Counted from the first letter of the stretch, positions 17,165 through 26,697 are shown. The stretch is DNA of 64,000 nucleotides from Actinomycetes bacterium (GCA_024637035.1 JAGXFW010000004.1:124001-188000), one strand, 5' to 3'. Program-made: numbers and translations. Notes: generated from the sequence alone by a model not told the origin.

Positions 17165-18397
17165 GTGCAGGTGACGATACCCCGGTGGGTCCAGCTGGCC
17201 TTGTTGCCGCTTGCCGTGGGTCTGGGTGTCTACCTGGCCCGATCTGTGAGTCATGCTCTCTTCGTACTCCTCATGGCCATTCTAGTCGCGCTGCTCCTGA
17301 ATCCGGTGGCAGAGATCCTGCGCCGACGCATCCGGCTGCCCCGAGGGGTGAGCGTGCCCGCGGTCTATCTCGCCCTCTTGTCGATGCTTGGGCTTCTCCT
17401 CTTCATAGCCGTTCCGCCGCTTGCCCTACAGGCGCGGGCGCTCGTCGAACGTGCTCCCGAATGGGGGACCATGTTCAACCAGCAACTCCCCACCTACGAG
17501 GATTACCTGGCTCGATACGGCCTCCACGTCGATTTGAGCGGGGTCGCGGCCCTCTCCACCGATTGGCTGGGCAACAAAGGGTTGCAGTCACTAGGCACGA
17601 TCTTCAACGCCGGGGTGGGGGTGGCGGGGGGTGCGGCGACGGCGCTGCTTGTTCTGATCGCGAGCTTCTACATGCTCATCGACGGGCGACGCATCTTCAC
17701 CTCACTTGTCCGCGCCTTCCCCACCGATGATGTGGTGGCCGAGGCCTATCTGAATGGCATGCAGGTCTCGTTCACCCGGTACGTGAAGGGCCAGACCGTG
17801 TTGGCGTTATCGGTCGGGCTGGCCGCCGGTCTCGGGGTCTGGGTGCTGGGTTGGGACGTGGTGGGGGTCTGGCCCGAAGGAAGTCAGTACGCTCTTCTCT
17901 TCGGCGTGTGGGCCGGCGTCACCGAGGTGATCCCGTATCTCGGACCATGGCTCGGGGCCATCCCCCCTGTGCTTCTGGCTCTGTTCCACAGCCCGGGGAC
18001 GGCCCTTTGGGTAGCGATCCTGTTCTGGCTTGTGCAGCTGCTCGAGAATCACATCCTCGTGCCGAACATCATGGGCACTTCGGTCGGGGTGCATCCACTC
18101 GTCGTCATTTTCGCTCTGCTGGCCGGCGCCGAGGTGGGCGGCATCGTTGGCATGCTCGCGGTGCTCCCGATCCTAGCCATGGCGCGTCACACCATCGACT
18201 TCTTCGATTTCCGCCTCTCGCGCGCCCCCTGGGTGGGCGACGACGATGTGGTGGCGGTGGAAGTGGGGAACGTCTCAGGTGCAGGACCCGGCTTCAGCGA
18301 CACACCCGAGCCCCGCCCCGAACACCACGTCGAGACCATCTCCGATACCGTCCCGGGTACCACCGTACGGCAAGACACTGCGGGTGTGAGAGAGTGA
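17165..18397 (+). CDS. AI-2E family (PerM-like) permease
   Basis: The 410-residue protein has about eight membrane helices, the central pore signature GQTVLALSVGLAAGLGVWVLG, and the C-terminal LPILAMARHTIDFF. These are features of the AI-2E/PerM exporter family, whose members are linked to export of autoinducer-2 or to ion exchange. The soluble loop between helices 3 and 4 is present (about 95-145). The start is a GTG preceded by GAGGAGG at 8 bases. The acidic C-terminal tail has no recognised domain. The substrate is unknown. Confidence 0.85.
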   Translation: MQVTIPRWVQLALLPLAVGLGVYLARSVSHALFVLLMAILVALLLNPVAEILRRRIRLPRGVSVPAVYLALLSMLGLLLFIAVPPLALQARALVERAPEWGTMFNQQLPTYEDYLARYGLHVDLSGVAALSTDWLGNKGLQSLGTIFNAGVGVAGGAATALLVLIASFYMLIDGRRIFTSLVRAFPTDDVVAEAYLNGMQVSFTRYVKGQTVLALSVGLAAGLGVWVLGWDVVGVWPEGSQYALLFGVWAGVTEVIPYLGPWLGAIPPVLLALFHSPGTALWVAILFWLVQLLENHILVPNIMGTSVGVHPLVVIFALLAGAEVGGIVGMLAVLPILAMARHTIDFFDFRLSRAPWVGDDDVVAVEVGNVSGAGPGFSDTPEPRPEHHVETISDTVPGTTVRQDTAGVRE

Positions 18398-18499
18398 CGC
18401 CCCTCACGCCGCCCAGAGGGCCCGCGGCTGCGTCGTTTGTAGGGCCACTCGCGCGGCTGCTAGAATCGGTGCGTTTTGCAGAATAGACGCGGCCATACC

Positions 18500-19087
18500 A
18501 TGAGCGACTTGAGAGACTTCCTGGGCGAGCGAGTCCGGAGGTTCCTTGGGCCGTTGACGCATGCGCTCGATCGGCTGCACATCTCGCCGAATCAGATCAC
18601 GGTGACCGGCGCCCTTCTCAACGTGGTTGCCGCGGTGCTGGTGGCGCGGGAGATGCTGATCGTCGGTGGAGTCGTGTTCCTGATAGCCAGCAGCATGGAC
18701 ATGCTCGACGGAGCACTTGCGCGTTTCGCCAACCGGGTCACTCCGTTCGGATCGTTTCTCGACTCGACCCTCGATCGCGCCTCAGAGGGTGCTATCCTGG
18801 TGGCGGTCGCGTATCTGTTCTCGCGGCAGGGACGGTCGATGGACGTGGCGCTCGTGACGGTCGCCTTGCTCGGCTCCGTGCTCGTGAGCTACACGAGAGC
18901 CAGGGCCGAGGCGCTCGGTCTGGAGTGCAAGGTCGGCTTGATGAGTCGCCCGGAGCGGGTAGTGCTCATCGCCGTCGGTCTCTTTTTCAACGTGCTTCCG
19001 TACATCGTCTACATCTTGGCTGCGCTGACCACGTTCACCGTGGTGCAGCGGGTCGCACATACCTATCGACAGCTGCGGGCCGGCTAG
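18500..19087 (+). CDS. CDP-alcohol phosphatidyltransferase, probable phosphatidylinositol phosphate synthase
   Basis: The 195-residue membrane enzyme carries the class motif D-x2-D-G-x2-A-R-x8-G-x3-D-x3-D, visible as DMLDGALARF followed by FGSFLDSTLDR. It has about six membrane helices. The gene lies 45 bases upstream of inositol-1-phosphate synthase, so the likely reaction is transfer of a CDP-diacylglycerol phosphatidyl group to inositol-1-phosphate, as in actinobacterial PI synthesis. PgsA activity cannot be excluded from sequence alone. The ATG at 18500 is chosen since homology starts with SDLRDFLGERV. Confidence 0.82.
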   Translation: MSDLRDFLGERVRRFLGPLTHALDRLHISPNQITVTGALLNVVAAVLVAREMLIVGGVVFLIASSMDMLDGALARFANRVTPFGSFLDSTLDRASEGAILVAVAYLFSRQGRSMDVALVTVALLGSVLVSYTRARAEALGLECKVGLMSRPERVVLIAVGLFFNVLPYIVYILAALTTFTVVQRVAHTYRQLRAG

Positions 19088-19132
19088 ACCAGGCGTGAGT
19101 TCCGCAGCGGAGCAGGATAAGGAGGAGTCACA

Positions 19133-20284
19133 TTGGGCGATAAGGTGAGGGTCGCCATCGTCGGCGTGGGCAATTGCGCCTCGTCGTTCATCCAGGGAGT
19201 GCACTACTACCGCGACGCGAAAGACGATGAATTCGTGCCGGGACTCATGCACGTGAACCTGGGTGGCTACCATATCTCTGACATAGAATTCACCGCGGCC
19301 TTCGATGTCGACGTGACGAAGGTGGGCAAGGACCTCTCCGTGGCCATCGATGGCGGCCTCAACAACACGGTGAAGTTCGCCGAGGTGCCTAAGACCGGCA
19401 TCACGGTCTCCCGTGGCATGACGCACGACGGTCTGGGCAAGTACCTCTCTCAGGTGATCGAGAAGGCTCCCGGCCCTACAGCCGACGTGATCGGCATCCT
19501 CAAAGACACCAAGACCGACGTCGTGGTGAGCTACCTGCCCGTGGGCAGCGAGATGGCAACCAAGTGGTACGTGGAGCAGGTGCTGGAAGCGGGGTGCGCC
19601 TTCGTCAACTGCGTGCCGGTGTTCATCGCACGCGAAGAATACTGGCGGCAACGTTTTGAGGAGCGCGGTCTGCCCATCATCGGCGATGACATCAAGTCGC
19701 AGGTGGGCGCTACCATCATCCACCGCGTCCTGGCACACCTGATGCGCGAGCGCGGCGTACGTCTCGAGCGTACGAGCCAGCTGAACGTAGGCGGCAACAC
19801 CGACTTCTTGAACATGCTCGAGCGTGAACGTCTGGAGAGCAAGAAGATCTCGAAGACCAATGCGGTCACCTCTCAGCTCGACTACGATATCGGCGCCAAG
19901 AACGTGCACATCGGCCCCTCGGACTACGTGGAGTGGCTCGACGACCGCAAGTGGGCCTATATCCGGCTCGAGGGGCGTACCTTCGGCGACGTGCCCTTGA
20001 ACATCGAGTTGAAGCTCGAAGTCGTCGATTCGCCGAACTCCGCCGGCATCGTGATCGACGCGGTGCGTTGCGCGAAGCTGGCGCTCGACCGCGGCATCTC
20101 GGGCGCCCTGTACGGACCGGCTTCGTACTTCATGAAGTCGCCGCCGCAGCAGGTCTCCGACACCGAAGCGCACGACGCGACGGAAGCCTTCATCGCGGGC
20201 ACGGGCTCGAAATCGGCCCCCGCCGCTGCCGCGAAGGCTGCCGCCGCCGAGCCTGTCGCCGCTGAACCCGTCGAGACCGACTGA
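19133..20284 (+). CDS. ino1: myo-Inositol-1-phosphate synthase
   Basis: The 383-residue NAD-dependent enzyme converts glucose-6-phosphate to inositol-1-phosphate. It starts at a TTG with GGAGGAG about 7 bases upstream. The N-terminal Rossmann motif is [16 protein letters not shown]. The catalytic segment [20 protein letters not shown] and [12 protein letters not shown] are strongly conserved. The last 30 residues are an Ala/Glu/Pro repeat ([18 protein letters not shown]) not needed for catalysis. It forms an operon with the phosphatidyltransferase upstream and probably the glycosyltransferase-PHP gene downstream. Confidence 0.95.
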   Translation: MGDKVRVAIVGVGNCASSFIQGVHYYRDAKDDEFVPGLMHVNLGGYHISDIEFTAAFDVDVTKVGKDLSVAIDGGLNNTVKFAEVPKTGITVSRGMTHDGLGKYLSQVIEKAPGPTADVIGILKDTKTDVVVSYLPVGSEMATKWYVEQVLEAGCAFVNCVPVFIAREEYWRQRFEERGLPIIGDDIKSQVGATIIHRVLAHLMRERGVRLERTSQLNVGGNTDFLNMLERERLESKKISKTNAVTSQLDYDIGAKNVHIGPSDYVEWLDDRKWAYIRLEGRTFGDVPLNIELKLEVVDSPNSAGIVIDAVRCAKLALDRGISGALYGPASYFMKSPPQQVSDTEAHDATEAFIAGTGSKSAPAAAAKAAAAEPVAAEPVETD

Positions 20285-20352
20285 GACTGACCACGGGCTC
20301 TGTGGGGTAGACGCGTACCGATGAGTACGGTGCGCGTCCTCGGGATCGAGTC

Positions 20353-22422
20353 GTGAGCGACCAGAGCCTACGTGTGGCTCTGGTCACTCCCTTCTCCTGG
20401 GCGCGGCCGTGTGCAGTGAACCGGCACGTGGCCGATCTGTCGCGGGAACTCTTGGCGCGCGGGCATCAACCGGTGATCCTCACCTCTTCGGACGAAGCCG
20501 GGGAGTTGCGACGGATGCGCGCGCTCACTCGTCGGCCGGCCGAGACGGTGCTCGGCCTTCTCTCTTCGTGGGAGCGCGGTTTACCGGCTCCCGAGCTCCT
20601 TCTGCCGGGGCCTCGAGCGGGAGGTCCCCTTGTCGCCGCGGACGGGGTGCCAGTGATCGCGCTCGGCCGGAGCTTCGCCTTCAGATTCAACGGGTCGGTC
20701 TCGAGCATAGGTCTACCGGTGGACGTGTTGTCGCGCATCGAGCGGGTGCTGGCAGGCGGAGGCTTCGACGTGGTGCACGTGCACGAGCCGCTCGCTCCCT
20801 CCCTTAGCTTCACGGCGATCCGAGAAGCTCGTAGCCCCGTGGTTGCCACGTTCCACCTCACTCCCGCTGGTCTGGCGGCCTACGAGATCGGTGCCTCGGT
20901 GCTGTCTCGCTTCTACCGATTGCTCGACGAGCGCATCGTCACCTGTCGGCCTGCCCCCAGCGTCTTGGCCGAGCGCCTCGGAGGCGACTACCACCTCGTA
21001 CCGCTGGGCACTCGACTTGGCTCGAAGGCCGCCCGCCTCCCCGGTGCGCCGATGGGAGGCGAGCCTTCAGAGGCGCCACGCGCAGCGCTCTACGTGTACC
21101 GTGGCGACGACTCGCGCGCTCTCCGCACTCTCCTGCGCACCTTGTCCACGGCCTTCCCATCGACCATCGACCTGCTGCGAGTGGCGGTGCACGCTCCCTC
21201 TGCCGAACTGTGGCCTCCCCGCCGGGCTCCACGGGCGCTCCGCTCCAAGGTGGAATGGGTGGACTTCAACGATCCAATGGAACTAGCCGGGAGCTTCGCC
21301 GAAGCCTCCGTGACGATCCTGCCCTTCTTCGGAGGCGAGTGGCTTCTGCAGACGGCCGCGGAAGCACTCGCGATGGGGAGCCCGATCGTGTCCCCCGATC
21401 TCCCGCTCATGCGGGGCATCACGCAGAGTCCCTCGACGGTCGCGTATTTCGACCCCGGTCGCGAGGGGAGTCTGGCGACCGCCATGAGGTCCGTGCTTGA
21501 GGGCACAGGTTCGGGCGGGGCAGATGTTGAGACTCGAGAGCGCGTCGCCCGGGGCACCGCGGAGGCGCCCGGGAGCCTTCCCTCGTGCGACATGGGGCTC
21601 CACATGAGCGCGGTTGCGGAGAGCGTTGTCGAGATCTATCGGCAGTCGCTCGAGCGTCGCGCCGAGAGCGGTGCGCGGGAGGTGGGGGGGCCGGCTCTGG
21701 TCAGACCGAGACGGCGTCTCGACCGCAGGGTGTCGGGGCCGATCGAGGCTCCCGGGGGATGGATACACGCCGACCTCCACATGCATACCTCGTACTCCCG
21801 CGATTGCACAAGTGCGGTGGAAGACCTGATCGCCACTGCCCGCGAAGTGGGCCTGGGCGCAATCGCCGTCACAGATCACAACGCGATCGAAGGCGCGCAA
21901 TTGGCGCGCGAGCTGGCTGGAGACGACCTCTTCGTGATCGTGGCCGAAGAGGTGATGACGCTGCAAGGAGAGGTGATAGGCCTATTCCTCGAGGAGCTCA
22001 TCCCGAAGGGGCGCTCCTTCGACGAGACCCTCTCGCTCATCAAGGAGCAGGGTGGACTCGTGTATGTGCCGCACCCGTTCGACCGGCTGCGCACCACTCC
22101 GTCGTACCAGACGATGGTGGCGAATCTGCACCGCATCGACGTGGTCGAGACGTACAACGCCAGGAACATGTTGCCGCAGTTCAACCTCACCGCCGAACGG
22201 TTCGCAGCGAAGTACAACGTGGCGGCCGGCGCGGGCAGCGACGCCCACGTGCTACCCGGTCTCGGCACGGCGATGCTCCGCATGCCGCGCTTCGACGGCC
22301 CCGAGTCGTTCATGGCCGCGCTCCGCGAAGCCGACATCGTGACTCGGCGGAAGAGCCTCTTCTATCTCCAATCCCTTAAGTTCTTGCGCTCGACGCTCGA
22401 TTACGTCACTCCCGGCTCGTGA
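20353..22422 (+). CDS. Glycosyltransferase (GT4-like) fused to a PHP domain
   Basis: The 689-residue protein has two parts. Residues 1-450 resemble a GT-B glycosyltransferase of family 4: RVALVTPFSWARPCAVNRHV, FDVVHVHEPLAPSLS, and a diverged donor region with EALAMGSPIVSPDLPLMRGI. Residues about 470-689 form a PHP domain with metal-binding motifs HADLHMHTSYSRD, VTDHNAIEG, VYVPHPFDR and AGSDAHV. PHP domains act as phosphoesterases. Its position after ino1 suggests a role in mannosylated phosphatidylinositol or inositol-phosphate metabolism, which is inference. The start is a GTG. The two halves are in one unbroken frame. Confidence 0.8.
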   Translation: MSDQSLRVALVTPFSWARPCAVNRHVADLSRELLARGHQPVILTSSDEAGELRRMRALTRRPAETVLGLLSSWERGLPAPELLLPGPRAGGPLVAADGVPVIALGRSFAFRFNGSVSSIGLPVDVLSRIERVLAGGGFDVVHVHEPLAPSLSFTAIREARSPVVATFHLTPAGLAAYEIGASVLSRFYRLLDERIVTCRPAPSVLAERLGGDYHLVPLGTRLGSKAARLPGAPMGGEPSEAPRAALYVYRGDDSRALRTLLRTLSTAFPSTIDLLRVAVHAPSAELWPPRRAPRALRSKVEWVDFNDPMELAGSFAEASVTILPFFGGEWLLQTAAEALAMGSPIVSPDLPLMRGITQSPSTVAYFDPGREGSLATAMRSVLEGTGSGGADVETRERVARGTAEAPGSLPSCDMGLHMSAVAESVVEIYRQSLERRAESGAREVGGPALVRPRRRLDRRVSGPIEAPGGWIHADLHMHTSYSRDCTSAVEDLIATAREVGLGAIAVTDHNAIEGAQLARELAGDDLFVIVAEEVMTLQGEVIGLFLEELIPKGRSFDETLSLIKEQGGLVYVPHPFDRLRTTPSYQTMVANLHRIDVVETYNARNMLPQFNLTAERFAAKYNVAAGAGSDAHVLPGLGTAMLRMPRFDGPESFMAALREADIVTRRKSLFYLQSLKFLRSTLDYVTPGS

Positions 22423-22514
22423 CCTCGGGGTAGTGCGAAGGAGTCACCCTCCAGGGGACGAATATGTTCCACGAACCCCGGGCACTCGGATCGGCCTGGG
22501 TCCTGGAGGACGGC

Positions 22515-23159
22515 ATGACACCAGAACCCCGAGAGAAGTCGAAGCATCCGCCCCTCCCCCCGGAGACGAACGACATATATCGAAAACTCGAAGAACGCGC
22601 GATCGCCGAGAGCAACGAGTTGAACCGCACGGTCACCCAGTGCCACCTCTGCTCGCGAGGTGACTTCTTGCCCACCGTGGGCTCGGGGCACCCGCTGGCC
22701 GACATCTTCATGGTCAAGTACGGCCCGCGCTACCTCGAGGTGAGCGAGGGTGTGTCGTTCTTCGGTCGTTCGGGTGCCGCCGTGCTGAAGAGCGTCGAGC
22801 GGTTAGGCATCGACCCGCTGCTGCTCTACGGCACGAACATGGTGAAATGCGTGGGAGTGGAGATCAAGGAGGGTGAGGCCAACTGCCCCGGCTACCTGCT
22901 TGAGGAGCTCCAGATCACCCAGCCTAAGATCGTGGTGGTAATGGGCAGGCGGGCGCTCGACGTGCTGAACGCGAACCGCACCGCCGTCATGCGCGAGCTC
23001 GAATGGGCACCCGGGGAGCTTCAGGATCTTACTCCCACGTGCCGCGCCCTCGTCACGCCCGATGTCGACGACTCGCTCGACGATGCCGACGAGAAACGGG
23101 CCTTCTGGAACGCGTTCCGTGCGTTGGGTGACTGGCACCGAGACGAGCCGCCCTACTGA
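22515..23159 (+). CDS. Uracil-DNA glycosylase superfamily protein, diverged
   Basis: The 214-residue protein has the layout of Fe-S family 4/5 uracil-DNA glycosylases. It has an N-terminal Cys pair (CHLCSR), the fold segment SFFGRSGAAVLKSVERLGI, NMVKC and KIVVVMGRRALDVL. The catalytic motif GEAPG is replaced by VKYGP and the usual C-terminal HPS motif is not seen, so catalysis on uracil is doubtful. The ATG at 22515 is chosen because GGAGGA lies 5 bases before it. It overlaps the next gene by one base (TGATG). Confidence 0.65.
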   Translation: MTPEPREKSKHPPLPPETNDIYRKLEERAIAESNELNRTVTQCHLCSRGDFLPTVGSGHPLADIFMVKYGPRYLEVSEGVSFFGRSGAAVLKSVERLGIDPLLLYGTNMVKCVGVEIKEGEANCPGYLLEELQITQPKIVVVMGRRALDVLNANRTAVMRELEWAPGELQDLTPTCRALVTPDVDDSLDDADEKRAFWNAFRALGDWHRDEPPY

Positions 23160-23953
23160 TGGACGGATCCGGCCGCGGCACCGGCGCCCGCGGCATCGAC
23201 GCCCGGGTCGCCGGCCTCGGGGGTCGCGGCGCCCAAGACCCCCGCCGCATGACGTTCTCTCTTCTGCTACTTGGCGCTGCTGCCGCTCCACTCGTGACCC
23301 TGGCCGCGCCTCACCTACCGGCGCCCGGTCCGCTCGAGGTCGATGCGTTCGCGGGGTTCCTCGCCGGGCTTGCGCCCCTGTTGCTGATGACGTGGGTGAT
23401 GGCGCGCGGTGAGATCTCATTTCGCGTCATCGTGGGGCTCGTGCTCGTGGGCGCGGTGGGCGGCTTGGCCTTCTCCTGGCTTGGGTGGGTGGGCGTTGCC
23501 GTGCCCTTCAAGGTGGTGTTCGCCGCGGGCGGGGGCCGACTGCTCGGGCGTCACGTGGAAAGAGGGTGGTGGCTCGGCGTCGTGGCGATCGTGGCGATCG
23601 CGGCCGATGCGTGGAGCGTCTTCGCGGGGCCGACGAAGATACTCGTCGAGCAGGTGCCCGTCACCCTCGACTATCTGCTGATCCACTTCCCCGTTCTCGG
23701 GCAGACGGGCACCGGGATGGGGCTTGGGCTCAGCGACGTGGTGTTCCTTGCCCTGCTCACCTCAGGCGCCGCTGCAACGGGTCTACGTCCACGCGGCGGT
23801 TTCGTGGCGATGGGTTGTTCGCTGGTAGTGGCGGTGACGGTAGCTCTTGTGTGGCGGCCGGCAATACCCGCGCTGCCGTTCGTGGCCCTGGCCTTCCTCC
23901 TCACCCAGGCGGATCTACTCGTCGGCAGACGGCCGCGCCACGGGCTCCAGTAG
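23159..23953 (+). CDS. Polytopic membrane protein, possible presenilin-like aspartyl protease
   Basis: The 264-residue protein has eight or nine membrane segments. Three features align in order with presenilin/signal-peptide-peptidase enzymes: Asp150 in a helix followed by AWSV (ADAWSVFAGPTK), Asp193 in GLGLSDVVF (a GxGD-like motif with Ser for the second Gly), and PALP at 237-240 in the last helix. These enzymes use two membrane Asp residues and PAL to cut transmembrane substrates. The match is motif-level only. The ATG overlaps the previous stop by one base, and the 3' end overlaps the convergent rlmD gene by 39 bases. Confidence 0.5.
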   Translation: MDGSGRGTGARGIDARVAGLGGRGAQDPRRMTFSLLLLGAAAAPLVTLAAPHLPAPGPLEVDAFAGFLAGLAPLLLMTWVMARGEISFRVIVGLVLVGAVGGLAFSWLGWVGVAVPFKVVFAAGGGRLLGRHVERGWWLGVVAIVAIAADAWSVFAGPTKILVEQVPVTLDYLLIHFPVLGQTGTGMGLGLSDVVFLALLTSGAAATGLRPRGGFVAMGCSLVVAVTVALVWRPAIPALPFVALAFLLTQADLLVGRRPRHGLQ

Positions 23954-25321
23954 CGCCACCGCCTCGATGTGGGGCGTGTGCGGGAACATGTCCACCGGCG
24001 TGACCCGCGTGAGTCGGTAGCCGAGTTCTTGGAACAGGGCCGCATCGGGCGCGAGCGTCGTGGGGTTGCACGACACGTAGACCACCCTGCGGGGGCCCGC
24101 GGCAGCGATGCGATGTATCACCTTGTGGGCGAGGCCTCCACGCGGGGGGTCGACCACCACCACGTCTGGGCGGGTGAGTTCGAGGGGCAGCTCGAGGCGA
24201 CCTTCGAGGATCTCTTTGAGCACCACCCGCGCGTTGCCTTCAAGGAAGGTGGCCGCGGTGACACCGTTCTCCACGGCGTTCTGCACCGCGTCTCGCACGG
24301 CCGCCGGGACCACCTCGATGCCGAGCACCGATCGCGCGCGCCGGGCCAGATACAACGCGATCGAACCGATGCCCGAGTAGAGGTCCCACACGACCTCATC
24401 GCCGGTGAGGGCCGCCTCTTGCGCCGCCGTCTCGTACAGGACGTACGCCATTCGCGTGTTGGTCTGGAAGAAGGCGTCGATCGAGACCTTCAGCCGGAGG
24501 TCTCCGAGCGTCTCGTACATGTGAGATCGGCCCCAGAGCGTCTGGAAGGGCATGCCGGTGGCGACCTCCGCCTCGCCGGCGTTCGTGGCGTGCATGATAC
24601 CCACCACCTCCGGATGCCGCGCGCGCAGAGTGTCCACGAAGCCGGTCGGGTCCGGCAGGGCACCGGGCGCGGTGACCAAGTTCACCAGTATCTCTCCGGT
24701 GCCGTAGGCTTCGCGTATGGTCAGGTGCCGCGCATAGCCCGCGTGGTCACGCGGGTTCCAAGGCTCGGCTCCCACGTTCCGAAGCCACTCTTCCACCGTG
24801 GCGCGCACCCCTTCGGTCGCTAGAGGGAGCAGGTGGCACTCGGTCTGAGGGAGTACCGCGTCCCAACGGCCCGGTGGGTGGAAGCCCACGACGAGTCTGC
24901 CTTCGACGCTTCCGATGGAGAACTCCACCTTGTTGCGATAGCGCCAGGGGTGGTCCATCGCCTTGATCTGCCTCATCTCGAAGCCCTTGAGGCCGCCCAG
25001 CCGCTCGAGCGACTCCCCCACCTGCTGTTCCTTGTAGCGCAGCTGCACCTCGTAGTCGAGGCTCTGCCAGCGACAGCCTCCGCAGGTGCCGTAGTGAGAG
25101 CAGTGGGCACTCACGCGGTCGATCGAGGGACTGAGGATCTCCTCGAGCCGGGCTTCAGCGTAGCTCTTCTTCACTTTGGTGACAGTGGCGCGTACTTCGT
25201 CACCCGGTACCGCACCCGCCACGAACACCACGAAGTCGTCGGGCCGGGCGATGCCCTGACCCCCGAACGCGAGGCCGGTGACGGCGAGCTCGTGGGTGTC
25301 TCCGCGACGGGGTCTCGTCAT
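23915..25321 (-). CDS. rlmD: 23S rRNA (uracil-5-)-methyltransferase, RlmD-type
   Basis: The 468-residue SAM-dependent enzyme has an N-terminal TRAM domain (1-60), an Fe-S cluster motif with CSHYGTCGGCRWQSL, and a C-terminal methyltransferase domain (DLYSGIGSIALYLA). The catalytic Cys is in VVYVSCNPTTLAPDA. It most likely methylates uracil in 23S rRNA; tRNA TrmA-like activity is an alternative within the family. The ATG at 25321 is preferred, with GGAG about 7 bases upstream; an ATG eight codons earlier is possible. It converges with and overlaps the preceding membrane protein gene. Confidence 0.9.
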   Translation of the reverse strand: MTRPRRGDTHELAVTGLAFGGQGIARPDDFVVFVAGAVPGDEVRATVTKVKKSYAEARLEEILSPSIDRVSAHCSHYGTCGGCRWQSLDYEVQLRYKEQQVGESLERLGGLKGFEMRQIKAMDHPWRYRNKVEFSIGSVEGRLVVGFHPPGRWDAVLPQTECHLLPLATEGVRATVEEWLRNVGAEPWNPRDHAGYARHLTIREAYGTGEILVNLVTAPGALPDPTGFVDTLRARHPEVVGIMHATNAGEAEVATGMPFQTLWGRSHMYETLGDLRLKVSIDAFFQTNTRMAYVLYETAAQEAALTGDEVVWDLYSGIGSIALYLARRARSVLGIEVVPAAVRDAVQNAVENGVTAATFLEGNARVVLKEILEGRLELPLELTRPDVVVVDPPRGGLAHKVIHRIAAAGPRRVVYVSCNPTTLAPDAALFQELGYRLTRVTPVDMFPHTPHIEAVALLEPVARPSADE

Positions 25322-25528
25322 GTGGTTCTCCGTGGTCGGCGTCATGGCTGGGCACCCGGCGGGCGCCGGCCGCAGCGGCCAAAAAACGCGGCTGAGCGGG
25401 GAGACGCCCGCCCGCGAGACGTGCCTCGGGCGCGTCCGGCATACGGTCTGGTAGTATACCCTGCGGTCGTCGCACGCCACACGTGCGGGTCCACGAGTCT
25501 GCCCATCCGCGCGCATCCCGGAGCCGAC

Positions 25529-26605
25529 GTGACCGGAACCCATCCGAGCGATGCCCCCCCGGGCGGAACCCATCCGAGCGATGCCCTCGATAGTGCCGCC
25601 CACCCAGCTGGACCCCCCGGGGTCGGTCGTCCCAACGACCGGCGCAAACAGATCGTCGCTGAACTCCTGTTGGTGGGCGTCACTGCGGTGTGGGGGTGGA
25701 CATTCGTCATGGTCAAGGACGCCGTCACCCTCTTACCGCCACTGCCGTTCATCGCGATACGCTTCGGCCTCGCCACCGTCGTCGTGGCGCTGGGATTGGC
25801 CATCACGAGGCGATGGTCCTCGGCCGCGCGGCGAGACCCCTCGGGTCGGCGCCCCGCGACAACACCGGAAGTAAGGTCCGCGGGTCTGCGGGGCTCCGTG
25901 CGCGCCGGTGCGATCATGGGGCTCTTCCTCGGCGCCGGATACATCTTCCAGACGTTCGGTCTGCAGCGAACAACTCCCTCGAACGCCGGCTTCATCACCG
26001 GCATGTTCGTGGTGTTGGTGCCCGTGATGCAGGGTGTGGTGTGGCATATCTGGCCGGATCGCCGAGCCGTTGTGGGCGTGGCTCTCGCTGCCTTCGGGCT
26101 GTTCCTGTTGTCCGGCGGATCCGCACAACTGCACTTCCTGGGCGACGGGCTGGTCTTCCTGTGTGCGCTCAGCTTCGCTGCTCACATCCTGGCGACCTCG
26201 CGGTTCGTGAGGCATCACGATACGGCCGTGCTCACGGTGGTGCAGTTGGGCATGGTGGCGCTGTTGAGCGGGGCGCTGAGCATGGCCGGTTGGGCCCTCG
26301 GCTACCCGCTCGATCTGGGGGCAGTCTGGGATCCCGCCGTGTTGCTTGCTCTCGGAGTAACCGCCCTACTCGCTTCGGCCGCGGCCTTCTACATCCAGAC
26401 CTTCGCGCAGCGGTACGCCTCGCCCACTCGGACCGCGGTCATCCTCACGATGGAGCCGGTGTTCGCCGGAGTGTTCGGCTACACGTTGGCGGGCGACCGG
26501 CTGTCGCCGGTCGCGTGGCTCGGCGCAGCAGCGATCCTGTGCGGCATGCTCGTGTCGGAGTTCCGCACGCGGGGGCGAAGACGCCGAGAGCGCGCTGCTG
26601 TCTGA
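25529..26605 (+). CDS. EamA/DMT-family transporter
   Basis: The 358-residue protein has ten predicted membrane helices in two EamA repeats. The first begins LLLVGVTAVWGWTFVMVKD and the second begins near FLGDGLVFLCALSFAAHIL. It ends with ILTMEPVFAGVFGYTLAGD, the signature of drug/metabolite exporters. The GTG start has GGAG 6 bases before it. The N-terminal 35 residues include a duplicated GTHPSDA segment from a 30-base tandem repeat. The substrate is unknown. Confidence 0.87.
   Translation: MTGTHPSDAPPGGTHPSDALDSAAHPAGPPGVGRPNDRRKQIVAELLLVGVTAVWGWTFVMVKDAVTLLPPLPFIAIRFGLATVVVALGLAITRRWSSAARRDPSGRRPATTPEVRSAGLRGSVRAGAIMGLFLGAGYIFQTFGLQRTTPSNAGFITGMFVVLVPVMQGVVWHIWPDRRAVVGVALAAFGLFLLSGGSAQLHFLGDGLVFLCALSFAAHILATSRFVRHHDTAVLTVVQLGMVALLSGALSMAGWALGYPLDLGAVWDPAVLLALGVTALLASAAAFYIQTFAQRYASPTRTAVILTMEPVFAGVFGYTLAGDRLSPVAWLGAAAILCGMLVSEFRTRGRRRRERAAV
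25535..25586 (+). repeat. Tandem repeat in the DMT N-terminus
   Basis: The 22 bases starting GGAACCCATCC occur at 25535-25556 and again at 25565-25586, a 30-base period. They encode GTHPSDA twice in the cytoplasmic tail of the DMT protein. Confidence 0.85.
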
Positions 26606-26661
26606 GGAGGCGCGGGCGAGGCCGATCCCTCCAGGGCGCGCGGGCGTGCCCGGGCATGGGG

Positions 26662-26687
26662 GGCGGCGGGGCGTGCGCCCCGCCGCC
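26662..26687. terminator. Bidirectional hairpin terminator
   Basis: GGCGGCGGGGC and GCCCCGCCGCC form a perfect 11-base stem with a 4-base loop. It sits between the convergent DMT gene (ends 26605) and the cyclic-nucleotide-binding gene (ends 26698), so it probably terminates both. No T-run is present. Confidence 0.7.
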
Positions 26688-26697
26688 ACACCGGTGT

